Part shown: piece by piece, positions 15,001 to 30,600 of the stretch
Position numbering within the stretch: the first letter of the stretch is position 1
How the letters are laid out: each line of letters begins with the position of its first letter
Assembly: GCA_963920575.1 (NCBI GenBank)
Contig: OY986968.1
Span: 77,001-141,000, forward strand
DNA: 64,000 nt
Direction of reading: 5' to 3'
Source of the DNA: Narthecium ossifragum
Lineage: Eukaryota; Streptophyta; Magnoliopsida; Dioscoreales; Nartheciaceae
The notes under the pieces: model-generated
Told to the model about the DNA's origin: nothing
Seen by the model: the letters and a program-made list of their open reading frames with translations, nothing else
Databases searched by the model: none
Position numbers and translations under genes: made by a program

Positions 15001-18000
15001 TCATTTTTTTATTTTCACTCCGGCCTTTTTACTTCTTATTTTTACCATTACTACATTCCCTAATGCCCTATATACCTAGACGGATTTTGTAGACGGAATA
15101 TAGTAGATTAACTATTCACTATTTCACTTTTTACTATCCAAATTTCACTTTTTACCCTGCCTTTACTTACCTTTTCCATATCATTTTTTTATTTTCACTC
15201 CGACCTTTTTACTTCTTATTTTTACCATTACTACATTCCCTAATGCCCTATATACCTAGACGGATTTTGTAGACGAAATATAGAAGATTAACTATTCACT
15301 ATTTCACTTTTTACTCTCCAAATTTCACTCTTTACCCTGCCTTTATATACCTTTTCCATATCATTTTTTTATTTTCACTCCGACCTTTTTACTTCTTATT
15401 TTTACCACTACTACATTTCCTAATGCCCTATATACCTATACGGATTTTTTAGAAGAAATATAGTAGATTAACTATTCATTATTTCACTTTTTACTCTCCA
15501 AATTTCACTTTTTACCCTGCCTTTTTTTACCTTTCCCATATCATTTTTTTGTTTTTCCTCCGGCCTTTTACTTCTTATTTTTACCATTATTACATTCCCT
15601 AATGTCCTATATACCTATACGGATTTGGTAGACGAAATATAGTAGATTAACTATTAACTATTTCACTTTTTACTCTCCAAATTTCAATTTTTACCCTGCT
15701 TTTATTTACCTTTTCCATATCATTTTTTTGTTTTTCCTCCGGCCTTTTTACTTCTTAGTTTTTTTTCCATTTCTACATTCCCTAATGCCCTATATACCTA
15801 TACGGATTTTGTAGACGAAATATAGTAGATTAACTATTAACTATTTCACTTTTTACTCCCCAAATTTCACTTTTTACCCTGGCTTTATTTACCTTTTTCA
15901 TATCATTTTTTTATTTTTACTCCGATCTTTTTATTTCTTATTTTTTTACCATTACTACATTCCCTAATGCCCTATATACCTATACGGATTTGGTAGACGA
16001 AATATAGTAGATTAACTATTAACTATTTCACTTTTTACTCTCCAAATTTCACTTTTTACCCTGCCTTTATTTACCTTTTCCATATCATTTTTTTATTTTC
16101 ACTCCGACCTATTTCCTTCTTATTTTTACCATTACTACATTCCCTAATGCCCTATATACCTATACGGATTTTGTACATGAAATATAGTAGATTAACTATT
16201 AACTATTTCACTTTTTACTCTCCAAATTTCACTTTTTACCCTGCCTTTATTTACCTTTTACATATCATTTTTTTATTTTCACTCCGACATTTTTACTTCT
16301 TATTTTTTTACCATTACTACATTCCCTAATGCCCAATATACCTATACGGATTTTGTAGACGAAATATAGTAGATTAGCTATTCACTATTTCCCTTTTTAC
16401 TCTCCAAATTTCACTTTTTACCCTGCCTTTATTTACCTTTTTCATATCATTTTTTTATTTTCACTCAGACCTTTTTACTTCTTATTTTTACCATTACTTC
16501 ATTCCCTAATGCCCTATATCCCTATACGGATTTTGTAGACGAAATATAGTAGATTAACTATTAACTATTTCACTTTTTACTCTCCAAATTTCAATTTTTA
16601 CCCTGCCTTTATTTACCTTTTCCATATCATTTTTTTGTTCTTCATCCGGCCTTTTTACTTCTTATTTTTACCATTATTACATTCCCTAATGCCCTATATA
16701 CCTATACGGATTTGGTTGACGAAATATAGTAGATTAACTATTAACTATTTCACTTTTTACTCTCCAAATTTCACTTTTTACCCTGGCTTTATTTACCTTT
16801 TTCATATCATTTTTTTATTTTCACTCCGGCCTTTTTACTTCTTATTTTTACCATTACTACATTCCCTAATGCCCTATATACCTAGACGAATTTTGTAGAC
16901 GGAATATAGTAGATTAACTATTAACTATTTCACTTTTTACTCTCCAAATTTCACTTTTTACCCTGCCTTTATTTACCTTTTCCATATCATTTTTTTATTT
17001 TCACTCCGACCTTTTTACTTCTTATTTTTACCACTACTACATTCCCTAATGCCCTATATACCTATACGGATTTTGTAGACGAAATATAGTAGATTAACTA
17101 TTCATTATTTCACTTTTTACTCTCCAAATTTCACTTTTTACCCTGCCTTTTTTTACCTTTTCCATATCATTTTTTTGTTTTTCCTCCGGCCTTTTACTTC
17201 TTATTTTTACCATTATTACATTCCCTAATGTCCTATATACCTATACGGATTTGGTAGACGAAATATAGTAGATTAACTATTAACTATTTCACTTTTTATT
17301 CTCCAAATTTCACTTTTTACCCTGCCTTTATTTACCTTTTTCATATCATTTTTTTATTTTCACTCCGACCTTTTTACTTCTTATTTTTTTACCATTACTA
17401 CATTCCCTAATGCCCTATATACCTATACGGATTTTGTACACGAAATATAGTAGATTAACTATTAACTATTTCATTTTTTACTCTCCAAATTTCACTTTTT
17501 ACCCTGCCTTTATTTACCTTTTCCATATCATTTTTTTGTTTTTCCTCCGGCCTTTTTACTTCTTATTTTTTTTCCATTACTACATTCCGTAATGCCCTAT
17601 ATACCTATACGGATTTTGTAGACGAAATATAGTAGATTAACTATTAAGTATTTCACTTTTTACTCTCCAAATTTCACTTTTTACCCTGCCTTTATTTACC
17701 TTTTCCATATCATTTTTTTATTTTCACTCCGACCTTTTTACTTCTTATTTTTACCATTACTACATTCCCTAATTCCCTATATACCTAGACGGATTTTGTA
17801 GACGAAATATAGTAGATTAGCTATTCACTATTTCACTTTTTACTCTCCAAATTTCACTTTTTACCCTGCCTTTATTTACCTCTTTCATATCATTTTTTTA
17901 TTTTCACTCCGACCTTTTTACTTCTTATTTTTACCATTACTTCTTTCCCTAATGCCCTATATCCCTATACGGATTTTGTAGACGAAATATAGTAGATTAA

Positions 18001-19650
18001 CTATTAACTATTTCACTTTTTACTCTCCAAATTTCAATTTTTACCCTGCCTTTATTTACCTTTTCCATATCATTTTTTTGTTTTTCCTCCGGCCTTTTTA
18101 CTTCTTATTTTTTTTCCATTACTACATTCCCTAATGCCCTATATAACTATACGGATTTTGTAGACGAAATATAGTAGATTAACTATTAACTATTTCACTT
18201 TTCACTCTCCAAATTTCACTTTTTAGCCTGCCTTTATTTACCTTTTTCATATCATTTTTTTATTTTCACTCCGACCTTTTTACTTCTTATTTTTTTTACC
18301 ATTACTACATTCCCTAATGCCCTATATACCTTTACGGATTTGGTAGACGAAATATAGTAGATTAACTATTAACTATTTCACTTTTTACTCTCCAAATTTC
18401 ACTTTTTACCCTGCCTTTATTTACCTTTTCCATATCATTTTTTTATTTTCACTCCGACCTTTTTACTTCTTATTTTTACCATTACTACATTCCCTAATGC
18501 CCTATATACCTATACTGATTTTGTACACGAAATATAGTAGATTAACTATTAACTATTTCATTTTTTACTCTCCAAATTTCACTTTTTACCCTACCTTTAT
18601 TTACCTTTTCCATATCATTTTTTTGTTTTTCCTCCGGCCTTTTTACTTCTTATTTTTTTTCCATTACTACATTTCGTAATGCCCTATATACCTATACAGA
18701 TTTTGTAGACGAAATATAGTAGATTAACTATTAACTATTTCACTTTTTACTCTCCAAATTTCACTTTTTACCCTGGCTTTATTTACCTTTTTCATATCAT
18801 TTTTTTATTTTCACTCCAGCCTTTTTACATCTTATTTTTACCATTACTACATTCCCTAATGCCCTATATACCTAGACGGATTTTGTAGACGGAATATAGT
18901 AGATTAACTATTAACTATTTCACTTTTTACTCTCCAAATTTCACTTTTTACCCTGCCTTTATTTACATTTTTCATATCATTTTTTTATTTTCACTCCGAA
19001 CTTTTTACTTCTTATTTTTTTACCATTACTACATTCCCTAATGCCCTATATACCTATACGGATTTTGTACACGAAATATAGTAGATTAACTATTAACTAT
19101 TTCATTTTTTACTCTCCAAATTTCACTTTTTACCCTGCCTTTATTTACCTTTTCCATATCATTTTTTTGTTTTTCCTCCGGCGTTTTTACTTCTTTTTTT
19201 TTCCATTACTACATTCCGTAATGCCCTATATACCTATACGGATTTTGTAGACGAAATATAGTAGATTAACTATTAACTATTTCACTTTTTACTCTCCAAA
19301 TTTCACTTTTTACCCAGGCTTTATTTACCTTTTTCATATCATTTTTTTATTTTCACTCCGGCCTTTTTACTTCTTATTTTTACCATTACTACATTCCCTA
19401 ATGCCCTATATACCTAGACGGATTTTGTAGAAGGAATATAGTAGATTAACTATTCACTATTTCACTTTTTACTCTCCAAATTTCACTTTTTACCCTGCCT
19501 TTATTTACCTTTTTCATATCATTTTTTTATTTTCACACCGACCTTTTTACTTCTTATTTTTACCATTACTACATTCCCTAATGCCCTATATACCTATACG
19601 GATTTTGTAGACGAAATATAGTAGATTAACTATTAACTATTTCACTTTTT
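12060..19650. repeat. Satellite subfamily A, diverged zone
   Basis: The monomer family is the same as to the left and most copies keep GAAATATAGTAGATTAACTA, but substitutions and one-base indels accumulate between copies. Marker variants still recur at multiples of the monomer. For example CCCAATATACC is found at about 12,171, 13,077, 14,164 and 16,333, spacings of roughly 5, 6 and 12 monomers, so older higher-order structure is still visible. Open frames here, such as those starting MPYIPIRIL, only reflect a 180-bp period equal to 60 codons. They encode T-rich, low-complexity peptides and are not genes. Confidence 0.9.
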
Positions 19651-22600
19651 ACGCTCCAAATTTCACATTTTACCCTACCTTTATTTACCTTTTCCATATC
19701 ATTTTTTACTTTTCACTCCGACCTTTTTACTTCTTATTTATTTCCCATTCCTACATTCCCTAATGCCCTATATACTTATATGGAGTTTGTATACGAAATA
19801 TATTAGATTAACTATTAAACATTTCACTTTTTACTCTCCAATTTTTTCTTTTTACCCTGCCTTTATTTACCTTTTCCATATCATTTTTTTATTTTTCAAT
19901 CCGACCATTTTACTTCTTATTTTTTACCACTACTACGTTCCCTAATGCCCTATATACCTATACGGATTTTGTAGACGAAATATATTAGATTAATTTTTAA
20001 CCATTTCAATTTTTACTCTCCAATTTTCACTTTTTGCCCTGCCTTTATTTACCTTTTCCATTTCATTTTTTATTTTTTCACTTCAACCTTTTTACTTCTA
20101 ATTTTTTACCATTACTACATTCCCTAATACCCTATATACCTAAACGGAGTTTGTAGATGAAATATTTTAGATTAACTTTTAACCATTTCACTTTTTACTC
20201 CAAAAATTTCACTTTTTACCCTGGCTTTATTTACCTTTTCCATATCATTTTTTAATTTTTCACTCCGACCTTTTTACTTCTTATTTTTTACCATTACTAC
20301 ATTGCCTAATGCCCTATATACCTATACGGATTTTGTAGACGAAATATATTAGATTAACTTTTAACCATTTCACTATTTACTCTCCAATTTTCACTTTTTA
20401 CCCTACCTTTATTTACCTTTTCCATATCATTTTTTACTTTTCACTCCGACCTTTTTACTTCTTATTTTTTACCATTACTACATTCCCCAATGCCCTATAT
20501 ACCTATACGAATTTTTTAAACGAAAAATATTAGATTAATTATTAACCATTTCACTTTTTACTTTACAATTTTCACTTTTTACCCTGCCTTTATTTACCTT
20601 TTCCATATCATTTTTTACTCTTCAATCCGACCTTTTTACTTCTTATTTTTTTCCCATTACTACATTCCCTAGTGCCCTATATACTTATATGGAGTTTGTA
20701 GACGAAATATATTAGATTAACTTTTAACCATTTCACTTTTTACTCTCCAATTTTCACTTTTTACTCTGCTTTTATTTACCTTTTTCATATCATTTTTTAA
20801 TTTTTCTCTCCGACCTTTTTACTTCTTATTTTTTACCATTACTACATTCCCTAATGCCCTATATACCTAAACGGAGTTTGTAGTTGAAATATATTAGATT
20901 AACTTTTAATCATTTCACTTTTTACTCTAATAATTTCACTTTTTACCCTGGCTTATTTTCCTTTTCCATATCATTTTTTAATTTTTCACTCCGACCTTTT
21001 TACTTCTTATTTTTTACCATTATTACGTTCCCTAATGCCCTATATACCTATACGGATTTTGTAGACGAAATATATTAGATTAACTTTTAACCATTTCACT
21101 ATTTACTCTCCAATTTTCACTTTTTACCCTGCGTTTATTTACCTTTTCCATATCATTTTTTAATTTTTCACTCCGACCTTTTTACTTCTTATTTTTAACC
21201 ATTACTACATTCCCTAATGCCCTATATACCTAAACGGAGTTTGTAGTTGAAATATATTAGAGTAACTTTTAATCATTTCACTTTTTACTCTAATAATTTC
21301 ACTTTTTACCCTGGCTTTATTTACCTTTTCCATATCATTTTTTAATTTTTCACTCTGATCTTTTTACTTCTTATTTTTTACCATTATTACGTTCCCTAAT
21401 GCCCTATATACCTACACGGATTCTGTAGACGAAATATATTAGATTAACTTTAAACCATTTCACTATTTACTCTCCAATTTTCACTTTTTACCCTGGCTTT
21501 ATTTACCTTTTCCATATCATTTTTTAATTTTTCACTCCGACCTTTTTACTTCTTATTTTTTACCATTATTACGTTCCCTAATGCCCTATATACCTACACG
21601 GATTTTGTAGACGAAATATATTAGATTAACTTTTAACCATTTCACTATTTACTCTCCAATTTTCACTTTTTACCCTGCCTTTATTTACCTTTTCCATATC
21701 ATTTTTTAATTTTTCACTCCGACCTTTTTACTTCTTATTTTTTACCATTACTACATTCCCTAATGCCCTATATACCTATACGGATTTCTTAGACGAAATA
21801 TATTAGATTAATTATTAACCATTTCACTTTTTACTCTCCAAATTTCACTTTTTACCCTGCCTTTATTTACCTTTTCCATATCATTTTTTACTTTTCAATC
21901 CGACCTTTTTACTTCTTATTTTTTTCCCATTACTACATTCCCTAAGGCCCTATATACTAATATGGAGTTTGTTGACGAAATATATTAGATTAACTTTTAA
22001 CCATTTCACTTTTTACTCTCCAATTTTCCCTTTTTACCCTGCCTTTATTTACCTTTCCCATAGCATTTTTTAATTTTTCACTCCGACCTTTTTGTTTCTT
22101 AGTTTTTACCATTACTACATTCCCTAATGCCCTATATAACTAAACGGAGTTTGTAGATGAAATATATTAGATTAACTTTTAATTATTTCACTTTTTACTC
22201 TAATAATTTCACTTTTTACCCTGGCTTTATTTACCTTTTCCATATCATTTTTTAATTTTTCACTCCGACCTTTTTACTTCTTATTTTTTTACCATTAAAA
22301 CGTTCCTTAATGCCCTATATACCTATACGGATTTTTTAGACGAAATATATTAGATTAATTATTAACCATTTCACTTTTTACTCTCCAATTTTCACTTTTT
22401 ACCCTGCCTTTATTTACCTTTTCCTTATCATTTTTTACTTTTCACTCCGACCTTTTTACTTCTTATTTTTTTCCCATTACTACATTCCCTAATGCCCTAT
22501 ATACTAATATGGAGTTTGTAGACGAAATATATTAGATTAACTTTTAACCATTTCACTTTTTACTCTCCAATTTTCACTTTTTACCCTGCCTTTATTTACC

Positions 22601-24309
22601 TTTTCCATATCATTTTTTACTTTTCAATCCGACCTTTTTACTTCTTATTTTTTTCCCATTACTACATTCCCTAATGCCCTATATACTAATATGGAGTTTG
22701 TGGACGAAATATATTAGATTAACTTTTAACCATTTCACTTTTTACTCTCCAATTTTCACTTTTTACCCTGCCTTTATTTACCTTTTCCATATCATTTTTT
22801 AATTTTTCACTCCGACCTTTTTACTTCTTATTTTTTACCATTACTACATTCCCTAATGCCCTATATACCTAAACGGAGTTTGTAGTTGAAATATATTAGA
22901 TTAACTTTTAATCATTTTACTTTTTACTCTAATAATTTCACTTTTTACCCTGGCTTTATTTACCTTTTCCATATCATTTTTTAATTTTTTACTCCGACCT
23001 TTTTACATCTTATTTTTTACCATTATTACGTTCCCTAATGCCCTATATACCTATACGGATTTTGTAGACGAAATATATTAGATTAACTTTTAACCATTTC
23101 ACTATTTACTCTCCAATTTTCACTTTTTACCCTGCCTTTATTTACCTTTTCCATATCATTTTTTAATTTTTCACTCTGACCTTTTTACTTCTTATTTTTT
23201 ACCATTACTACATTCCCTATTGCCCTATATACCTATACGGATTTTTTAGACGAAATATATTAGATTAATTATTAACCATTTCACTTTTTACTCTCCAATT
23301 TTCACTTTTTACCATGCCTTTATTTACCTTTTCCATATCATTTTTCACTTTTCAATCCGACCTTTTTACTTCTTATTTTTTTCCCATTACTACATTCCCT
23401 AATGCCCTATATACTAATTGGAGTTCGTAGACGAAATATATTAGATTAACTTTTAACCATTTCAGTTTTTACTCTCCAAATTTCACTTTTCACCCTGCCT
23501 TTATTTACCTTTTCCATATCATTTTTTAATTTTTCTCTCCGACGTTTTTACTTCTTATTTTTTACCATTTCTACATTCCCTAATGCCCTATATACCTAAA
23601 CGGAGTTTGTAGTTGAAATATATTAGATTAACTTTTAATTATTTCACTTTTTACTCTAATAATTTCACTTTTTACCCTGGCTTTATTAACCTTTTCCATA
23701 TCATTTTTTAATTTTTCACTCCGACCTTTTTACTTCTTATTTTTTACCATTACAACATTCCCTAATGCCCTATATACCTATACGGATTTTTTAGACGAAA
23801 TATATTAGATTAATTATTAACCATTTCACTTTTTACTCTCTAATTTTAACTTTTTACCCTGCCTTTATTTACATTTTCGATATCATTTTTTACTTTTCAC
23901 TTCGACCTTTTTACTTCTTGTTTTTTTCCCATTACTACATTCCCTAATGCCCTATATACTAATATGGAGTTTGTAGACGAAATATATTAGATTAACTTTT
24001 AACCATTTCACTTTTTACACACCAATTTTCACTTTTTACCCTGCCTTTATTTACCTTTTCCATATCATTTTTTACATTTCAATCCGACCTTTTTACTTCT
24101 TATTTTTTTCCCATTACTACATTCCCTAATGCCCTATATACTAATATGGAGTTTATAGTAGAAATATATTACATTAAATTTTAACCATTTCACTTTTTAC
24201 TCTCCAATTTTCACTTTTTACCCTGCCTTTATTTACCTTTTCCATATCATTTTTTAATTTTTCACTCCGACCTTTTTATTTCTTATTTTTTACCATTACT
24301 ACATTCCCT

Positions 24310-24690
24310 AATGCCCTATATACCTATACGGATTTTGTAGACGAAATATAGTAGATTAACTATTAACTATTTCACTTTTTACTCTCCAAATTTCACTTTT
24401 TACCCTGCCTTTATTTACCTTTTTCATATCATTTTTTTATTTTCAGTCCGGCATTTTTACTTCTTATTTTTACCATTACTACATTCCCTAATGCTCTATA
24501 TACCTATACGGATTTTGTAGACGAAATATAGTAGATTAACTATTCATTATTTCACTTTTTACTCTCCAAATTTCACTTTTTACCCTGCCTTTATTTACCT
24601 TTTGCATATCATTTTTTTATTTTCACTCCGACCTTTTTACTTCTTATTTTTACCATTACTACATTCCCTAATGCCCTATATACCAATACG
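24310..24690. repeat. Island of about two subfamily-A monomers inside subfamily B
   Basis: Two consecutive monomers carry GTAGACGAAATATAGTAGAT, AACTATTAACTATTTCAC or AACTATTCATTATTTCAC, CTCCAAATTTCAC and TTTTTCATATC or TTTTGCATATC. These are subfamily A markers, while monomers on both sides have subfamily B markers. Either a non-adjacent exchange or gene conversion moved A-type sequence here, or these are leftovers of an older mixed array. Confidence 0.75.
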
Positions 24691-27600
24691 ATTTTTTTAG
24701 ACGAAATATATTAGATAAATTATTAACCATTTCACTTTTTACTCTCCAATTTTTACTTTTTACCCTACCTTTATTTACCTTTTTCATATCATTTTTTACT
24801 TTTCACTCCGACCTTTTTACTTCTTATTTATTTTCCATTCCTACATTCCCTAATGCCCTATATACTTATATGGAGTTTGTAGACGAATTATATTAGATTA
24901 ACTATTAAACATTTCACTTTTTACTCTCCAATTTTCACTTTTTACCCTGCCTTTATTTACCTTTTCCATTTCATTTTTTTATTTTTCAATCCGACCATTT
25001 TACTTCTTATTTTTTACCACTACTACGTTCCCTAATGCCCTATATACCTATACGGATTTTGTAGACGAAGTATATTAGATTAATTTTTAACCATTTCACT
25101 TTTTACTCTCCAATTTTCACTTTTTGCCCTGCCTTTATTTACATTTTTCATTTCATTTTTTACTTTTTCACTTCAACCTTTTTACTTCTAATTTTTTACC
25201 ATTACTACATTCCCTAATACCCTATATACCTAAACGGAGTTTGTAGTTGAAATATATTAGAGTAACTTTTAATCATTTCACTTTTTACTCTAATAATTTC
25301 ACTTTTTACCCTGGCTTTATTTACCTTTTCCATATCATTTTTTAATTTTTCACTCCGACCTTTTTACTTCTTATTTTTTACCATTACTACGTTGCCTAAT
25401 GCCCTATATACCTATACGGATTTTGTAGACGAAATATATTAGATTAACTTTTAACCATTTCACTATTTACTCTCCAGTTTTCACTTTTTACCCTGCCTTT
25501 ATTTACCTTTTCCATATCATTTTTTAATTTTTCACTCCGACCTTTTTACTTCTTATTTTTTACCATTACTACATTCCCTAATGCCCGATATACCTATACG
25601 GATTTTTTAAACGAAATATATTAGATTAATTATTAACCATTTCACTTTTTACTCTACAATTTTCACTTTTTACCCTGCCTTTATTTACCTTTTCCATATC
25701 ATTTTTTACTTTTCAATCCGACCTTTTTACTTCTTATTTTTTTCCCATTACTACATTCCCTAATGCCCTATATACTTATATGGAGTTTGTAGACGAAATA
25801 TATTAGATGAACTTTTAACCATTTCACTTTTTACTCTCCAATTTTCACTTTTTACCCTGCCTTTATTTACCATTTCCATATCATTTTTTAATTTTTCACT
25901 TCGACCTTTTTACTTCTTATTTTTTACCATTACTACATTCCCTAATGTCCTATATACCTAAACGGAGTTTGTAGTTGAAATATATTAGATTAACCTTTAA
26001 TCATTTCACTTTTTACTCTAATAATTTCAGTTTTTACCCTGGCTTTATTTTCCTTTTCCATATCATTTTTTAATTTTTCACTCCGACCTTTTGTCTTCTT
26101 ATTTTTTACCATTATTACGTTCCCTAATGCCCTATATACCTATACGGATTTTGTAGACGAAATATATTAGATTAACTTTTAACCATTTCACTATTTACTC
26201 TCCAATTTTCACTTTTTACCCTGCCTTTATTTACCTTTTCCATATCATTTTTTAATTTTTCACTCCGACCTTTTTACTTCTTATTTTTAACCATTACTAC
26301 ATTCCCTAATGCCCTATATACCTATACGGATTTTTAACCATTTCAATTTTTACTCTCCAATTTTCACTTTTTACCCTGCCTTTATTTACCTTTTCCATAT
26401 CATTTTCTTATTTTTCACTCCGACATTTTTACTTCTTATTTTTTACCATTACTACAATCCCTAATGCCCTATATACCTATACCGATTTTTTAGACGAAAT
26501 ATATTAGATTAATTATTAACCATTTCACTTTTTACTCTCCAATTTTAACTTTTTACCCTACCTTTATTTACCTTTTCCATATCATTTTTTACTTTTCAAT
26601 CCGACCTTTTTACTTCTTATTTTTTTCCCATTACTACATTCCCTAATGCCCTATATACTAATATGGAGTTTATAAACGAAAGATATTAGATTAACTTTTA
26701 ACCATTTCACTTTTTACTCTCCAATTTTCACTTTTTACCCTGTCTTTATTTATCTTTTCCATATCATTTTTACAATCCAAACCTTTTTACTTCTTATTTT
26801 TTTCCCATTACTACATTCCCTAATAACCTATATACTAATATGGAGTTTATAGAAGAAATATATCAGATTAACTTTTAACCATTTCACTTTTTACTCTCCA
26901 ATTTTCACTTTTTACCCTGCCTTTATTTACCTTTTCCATATCATTTTTTAATTTTTCACTCCGACCTTTTTACTTCTTATTTTTTACCATTACTACAATC
27001 CCTAATACCCTATATACCTATACCGATTTTTTAGACGAAATATATTAGATTAATTATTAACCATTTCACTTTTTACTCTCCAATTTTCACTTTTTACCCT
27101 ACCTTTATTTACCTTTTCCATATCATTTTTAACTTTTCAATCCGAGCTTTTTACTTCTTATTTTTTTCCCATTACTACATTCCCGAATGCTCTATATACT
27201 TATATGGAGTTTGTAGACAAAATATATTACATTAACTATTTAACATTTCACTTTTTACTCTCCAATTTTCAGTTTTTACCCTGCCTTTATTTACCTTTTC
27301 CATATCATTTTCTTATTTTTCACTCCGACCTTTTTACTTCTTATTTTTTACCATTACTACAATCCCTAATGCCCTATATACCTATACCGATTTTTTAGAC
27401 GAAATATATTAGATTAATTATTAACCATTTCACTTTTTACTCTCCAATTTTCACTTTTTACCCTACCTTTATTTACCTTTTCCATATCATTTTTTACTTT
27501 TCAATCCGACCTTTTTACTTCTTATTTTTTTCCCATTACTACATTCCCTAATGCCCTATATACTAATATGGAGTTTATAGACGAAATATATTAGATTAAC

Positions 27601-30600
27601 TTTTAACCATTTCACTTTTTACTCTCCAATTTTCACTTTTTACCCTGCCTTTATTTAACTTTTCCATATCATTTTTTACTTTTCAATCCAAACCTTTTTC
27701 CTTCTTATTTTTTTCCCATTACTACATTCCCTAATAACCTATATACTAATATGGAGTTTATAGACGAAATATATCAGATTAACTTTTAACCATTTCACTT
27801 TTTACTCTCCAATTTTCACTTTTTACCCTGCCTTTATTTACCTTTTCCATATCTTTTTTTAATTTTTCACTCCGACCTTTTTACTTCTTATTTTTTACCA
27901 TTACTACATTCCCTAATGCACTATATACCTATACGAATTTTTTAGACGAAATATATTAGATAAATTATTAATCTTTTCACTTTTTACTCTCCAATTTTCA
28001 CTTTTTACCCTGCCTTTATTTACCTTTTCCATATCATTTTTTACTTTTCACTCCGACCTTTTTACTTCTTATTTATTTCCAATTACTACATTCCCTAATG
28101 CCCTATATACTTATATGGAATTTGTAGACGAAATATATTAGATTAACTATTCAACATTTCACTTTTTACTCTCCAATTTTCACTTTTTACCCTGCCTTTA
28201 TTTACCTTTTCCATATCATTTTTTTATTTTTCACTCCGACCATTTTACTTCTTATGTTTTACCATTACTACGTTCCCTAATGCCCCATATACCTATACGG
28301 ATTTTGTAGACGAAATATATTAGATTAATTTTTAACCATTTCACTTTTCACTCTCCAATTTTCACTTTTTGCCCTTCCTTTATTTACCTTTTCCATTTCA
28401 TTTTTTAATTTTTCACTTCAGCCTTTTTACTTCCAATTTTTTACCATTACTACATTCCCTAATGCCCTATTTACCTAAACGGAGTTTGTAGATGAAATAT
28501 AATAGATTAACTTTTAACCATTTCACTTTTTACTCTAAAAATTTCACTTTTTACCCTGGCTTTATTTACCTTTTCCCTATCATTTTTTAATTTTTCACGC
28601 CGACTTTTTTACTTCTTATTTTTTACCATTACTACGTTTCCTAATGCCCTATATACCTATACGGATTTTGTAGATGAAATATATTAGATTAACTTTTAAA
28701 CATTTCACTATTTACTCTCCAATTTTCACTATTTACCCTGCCTTTATTTACCTTTTCCATATCATTTTTTAATTTTTCACTCCGACCTTTTTACTTCTTA
28801 TTTTTTACCATTACTACAATCCCTAATGCCCTATATACCTATACCGATTTTTTAGACGAAATATATTGGATTAATTATTAACCATTTCACTTTTTACTCT
28901 ACAATTTTCACTTTTTACCCTGCCTTTATTTACCTTTTCCATATCATTTTTTACTATTCAATCCGACCTTTTTACTTCTTATTTTTTTTCCCATTACAAC
29001 ATTCCCTAATGCCCTATATACTTATATGGAGTTTGTAGATGAAATATATTATATTAACTATTAAACATTTCACTTTTTACTCACCAATTTTCACTTTTTA
29101 CCCTGCCTTTATTTACCTTTTCCATATCATTTTCTTATTTTTCACTCCGACCATTTTACTTCTTATTTTTTACCATTACTACGTTTCCTAATGCCCTATA
29201 TACCTATACGGATTTTGTAGACGAAATATATTAGATTAACATTTAACCATTTCACTATTTACTCTCCAATTTTCACTTTTTACCCTGCCTTTATTTACCT
29301 TTTCCATATCATTTTTTAATTTTTCACTCCTGACATTTTTACTTCTTATTTTTTACCATTACTTCATTTCCTAATGCCCTATATACCTAAACGGAGTTTG
29401 TAGATGAAATATATTAGATTAACTTTTAATCATTTCACTTTTTTCACTAATAATTTCACTTTTTACCCTGACTTTATTTACCTTTTCCATATCATTTTTT
29501 AATTTTTCACTCCAACCTTTTTACTTCTTATTTTTTACCATTATTACGTTCCCTAATGCCCTATATACCTATACGGATTTTGTAGACGAAATATATTAGA
29601 TTAACTTTTAACCATTTCACTATTTACTCTCCAATTTTCACTTTTAACCCTGCCTTTATTTACCTTTTCCATATCATTTTTTAATTTTTCACTTCGACCT
29701 TGTTACTTCTAATTTTTTACCATTACTACTTTCCCTAATGCCCTATATACCTAAACGGAGTTTGTAGAAGAAATATATTAGACTAACTTTTAATCATTTC
29801 ACTTTTTTCATTAATAATTTCACTTTTTACCCTGGCTTTATTTACCTTTTACATATCATTTTTTAATTTTTCACTCCGACCTTTTTACTTCTTATTTTTT
29901 ACCATTATTACGTTCCCTAATGCCCTATATACCTATAGAGATTTTGTAGACGAAATATATTAGATTAATTATTAACCATTTCACTTTTTACTCTCCAATT
30001 TTCACTTTTTATCCTGCCTTTATTTACCTTTTAGATATCATTTTTTACTTTTCACTCCGACCTTTTTACTTCTTATTTATTTCCCATTACTACATTCCCT
30101 AATGCCCTATATACTTATATGGAGTTTGTAGACGAAATATATTAGATTAACTATTCAACATTTCACTTTTTACTCTCCAATTTTCACTTTTTACACTGCC
30201 ATTATTTACCTTTTCCATATCATTTTTTTATTTTTCACTCCGACCATTTTACTTCTTACTTTTTACCATTACTACGTTCCCTAATGCCCTATATACCTAT
30301 ACGGATTTTGTAGATGAAATATATTAGATTAATTTTTAACCATTTCACTTTTCACTCTCCAATTTTTACTTTTTGCCCTGCCTTTATTTACCTTTTCCAT
30401 TTCATTTTTTAATTTTTCACTTCAACCTTTTTACTTTTAATTTTTTACCATTACTACATTCCCTAATGCCCTATATACCTAAACGGAGTTTGTAGATGAA
30501 ATATATTAGATTAACTTTTGACCATTTCACTTTTTACTCTAAAAATTTCACTTTTTACCCTGGCTTTATTTACCTTTTCCATATAATTTTTTAATTTTTC

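Noticed and set aside
13797..19945. Repeated reading frames of 60-87 codons starting MPYIPIR or MFFIRPF
   Set aside because: They arise because the satellite period is close to 180 bp (60 codons). They are T-rich, vary with each substitution, have no homology I recognise and no gene signals.
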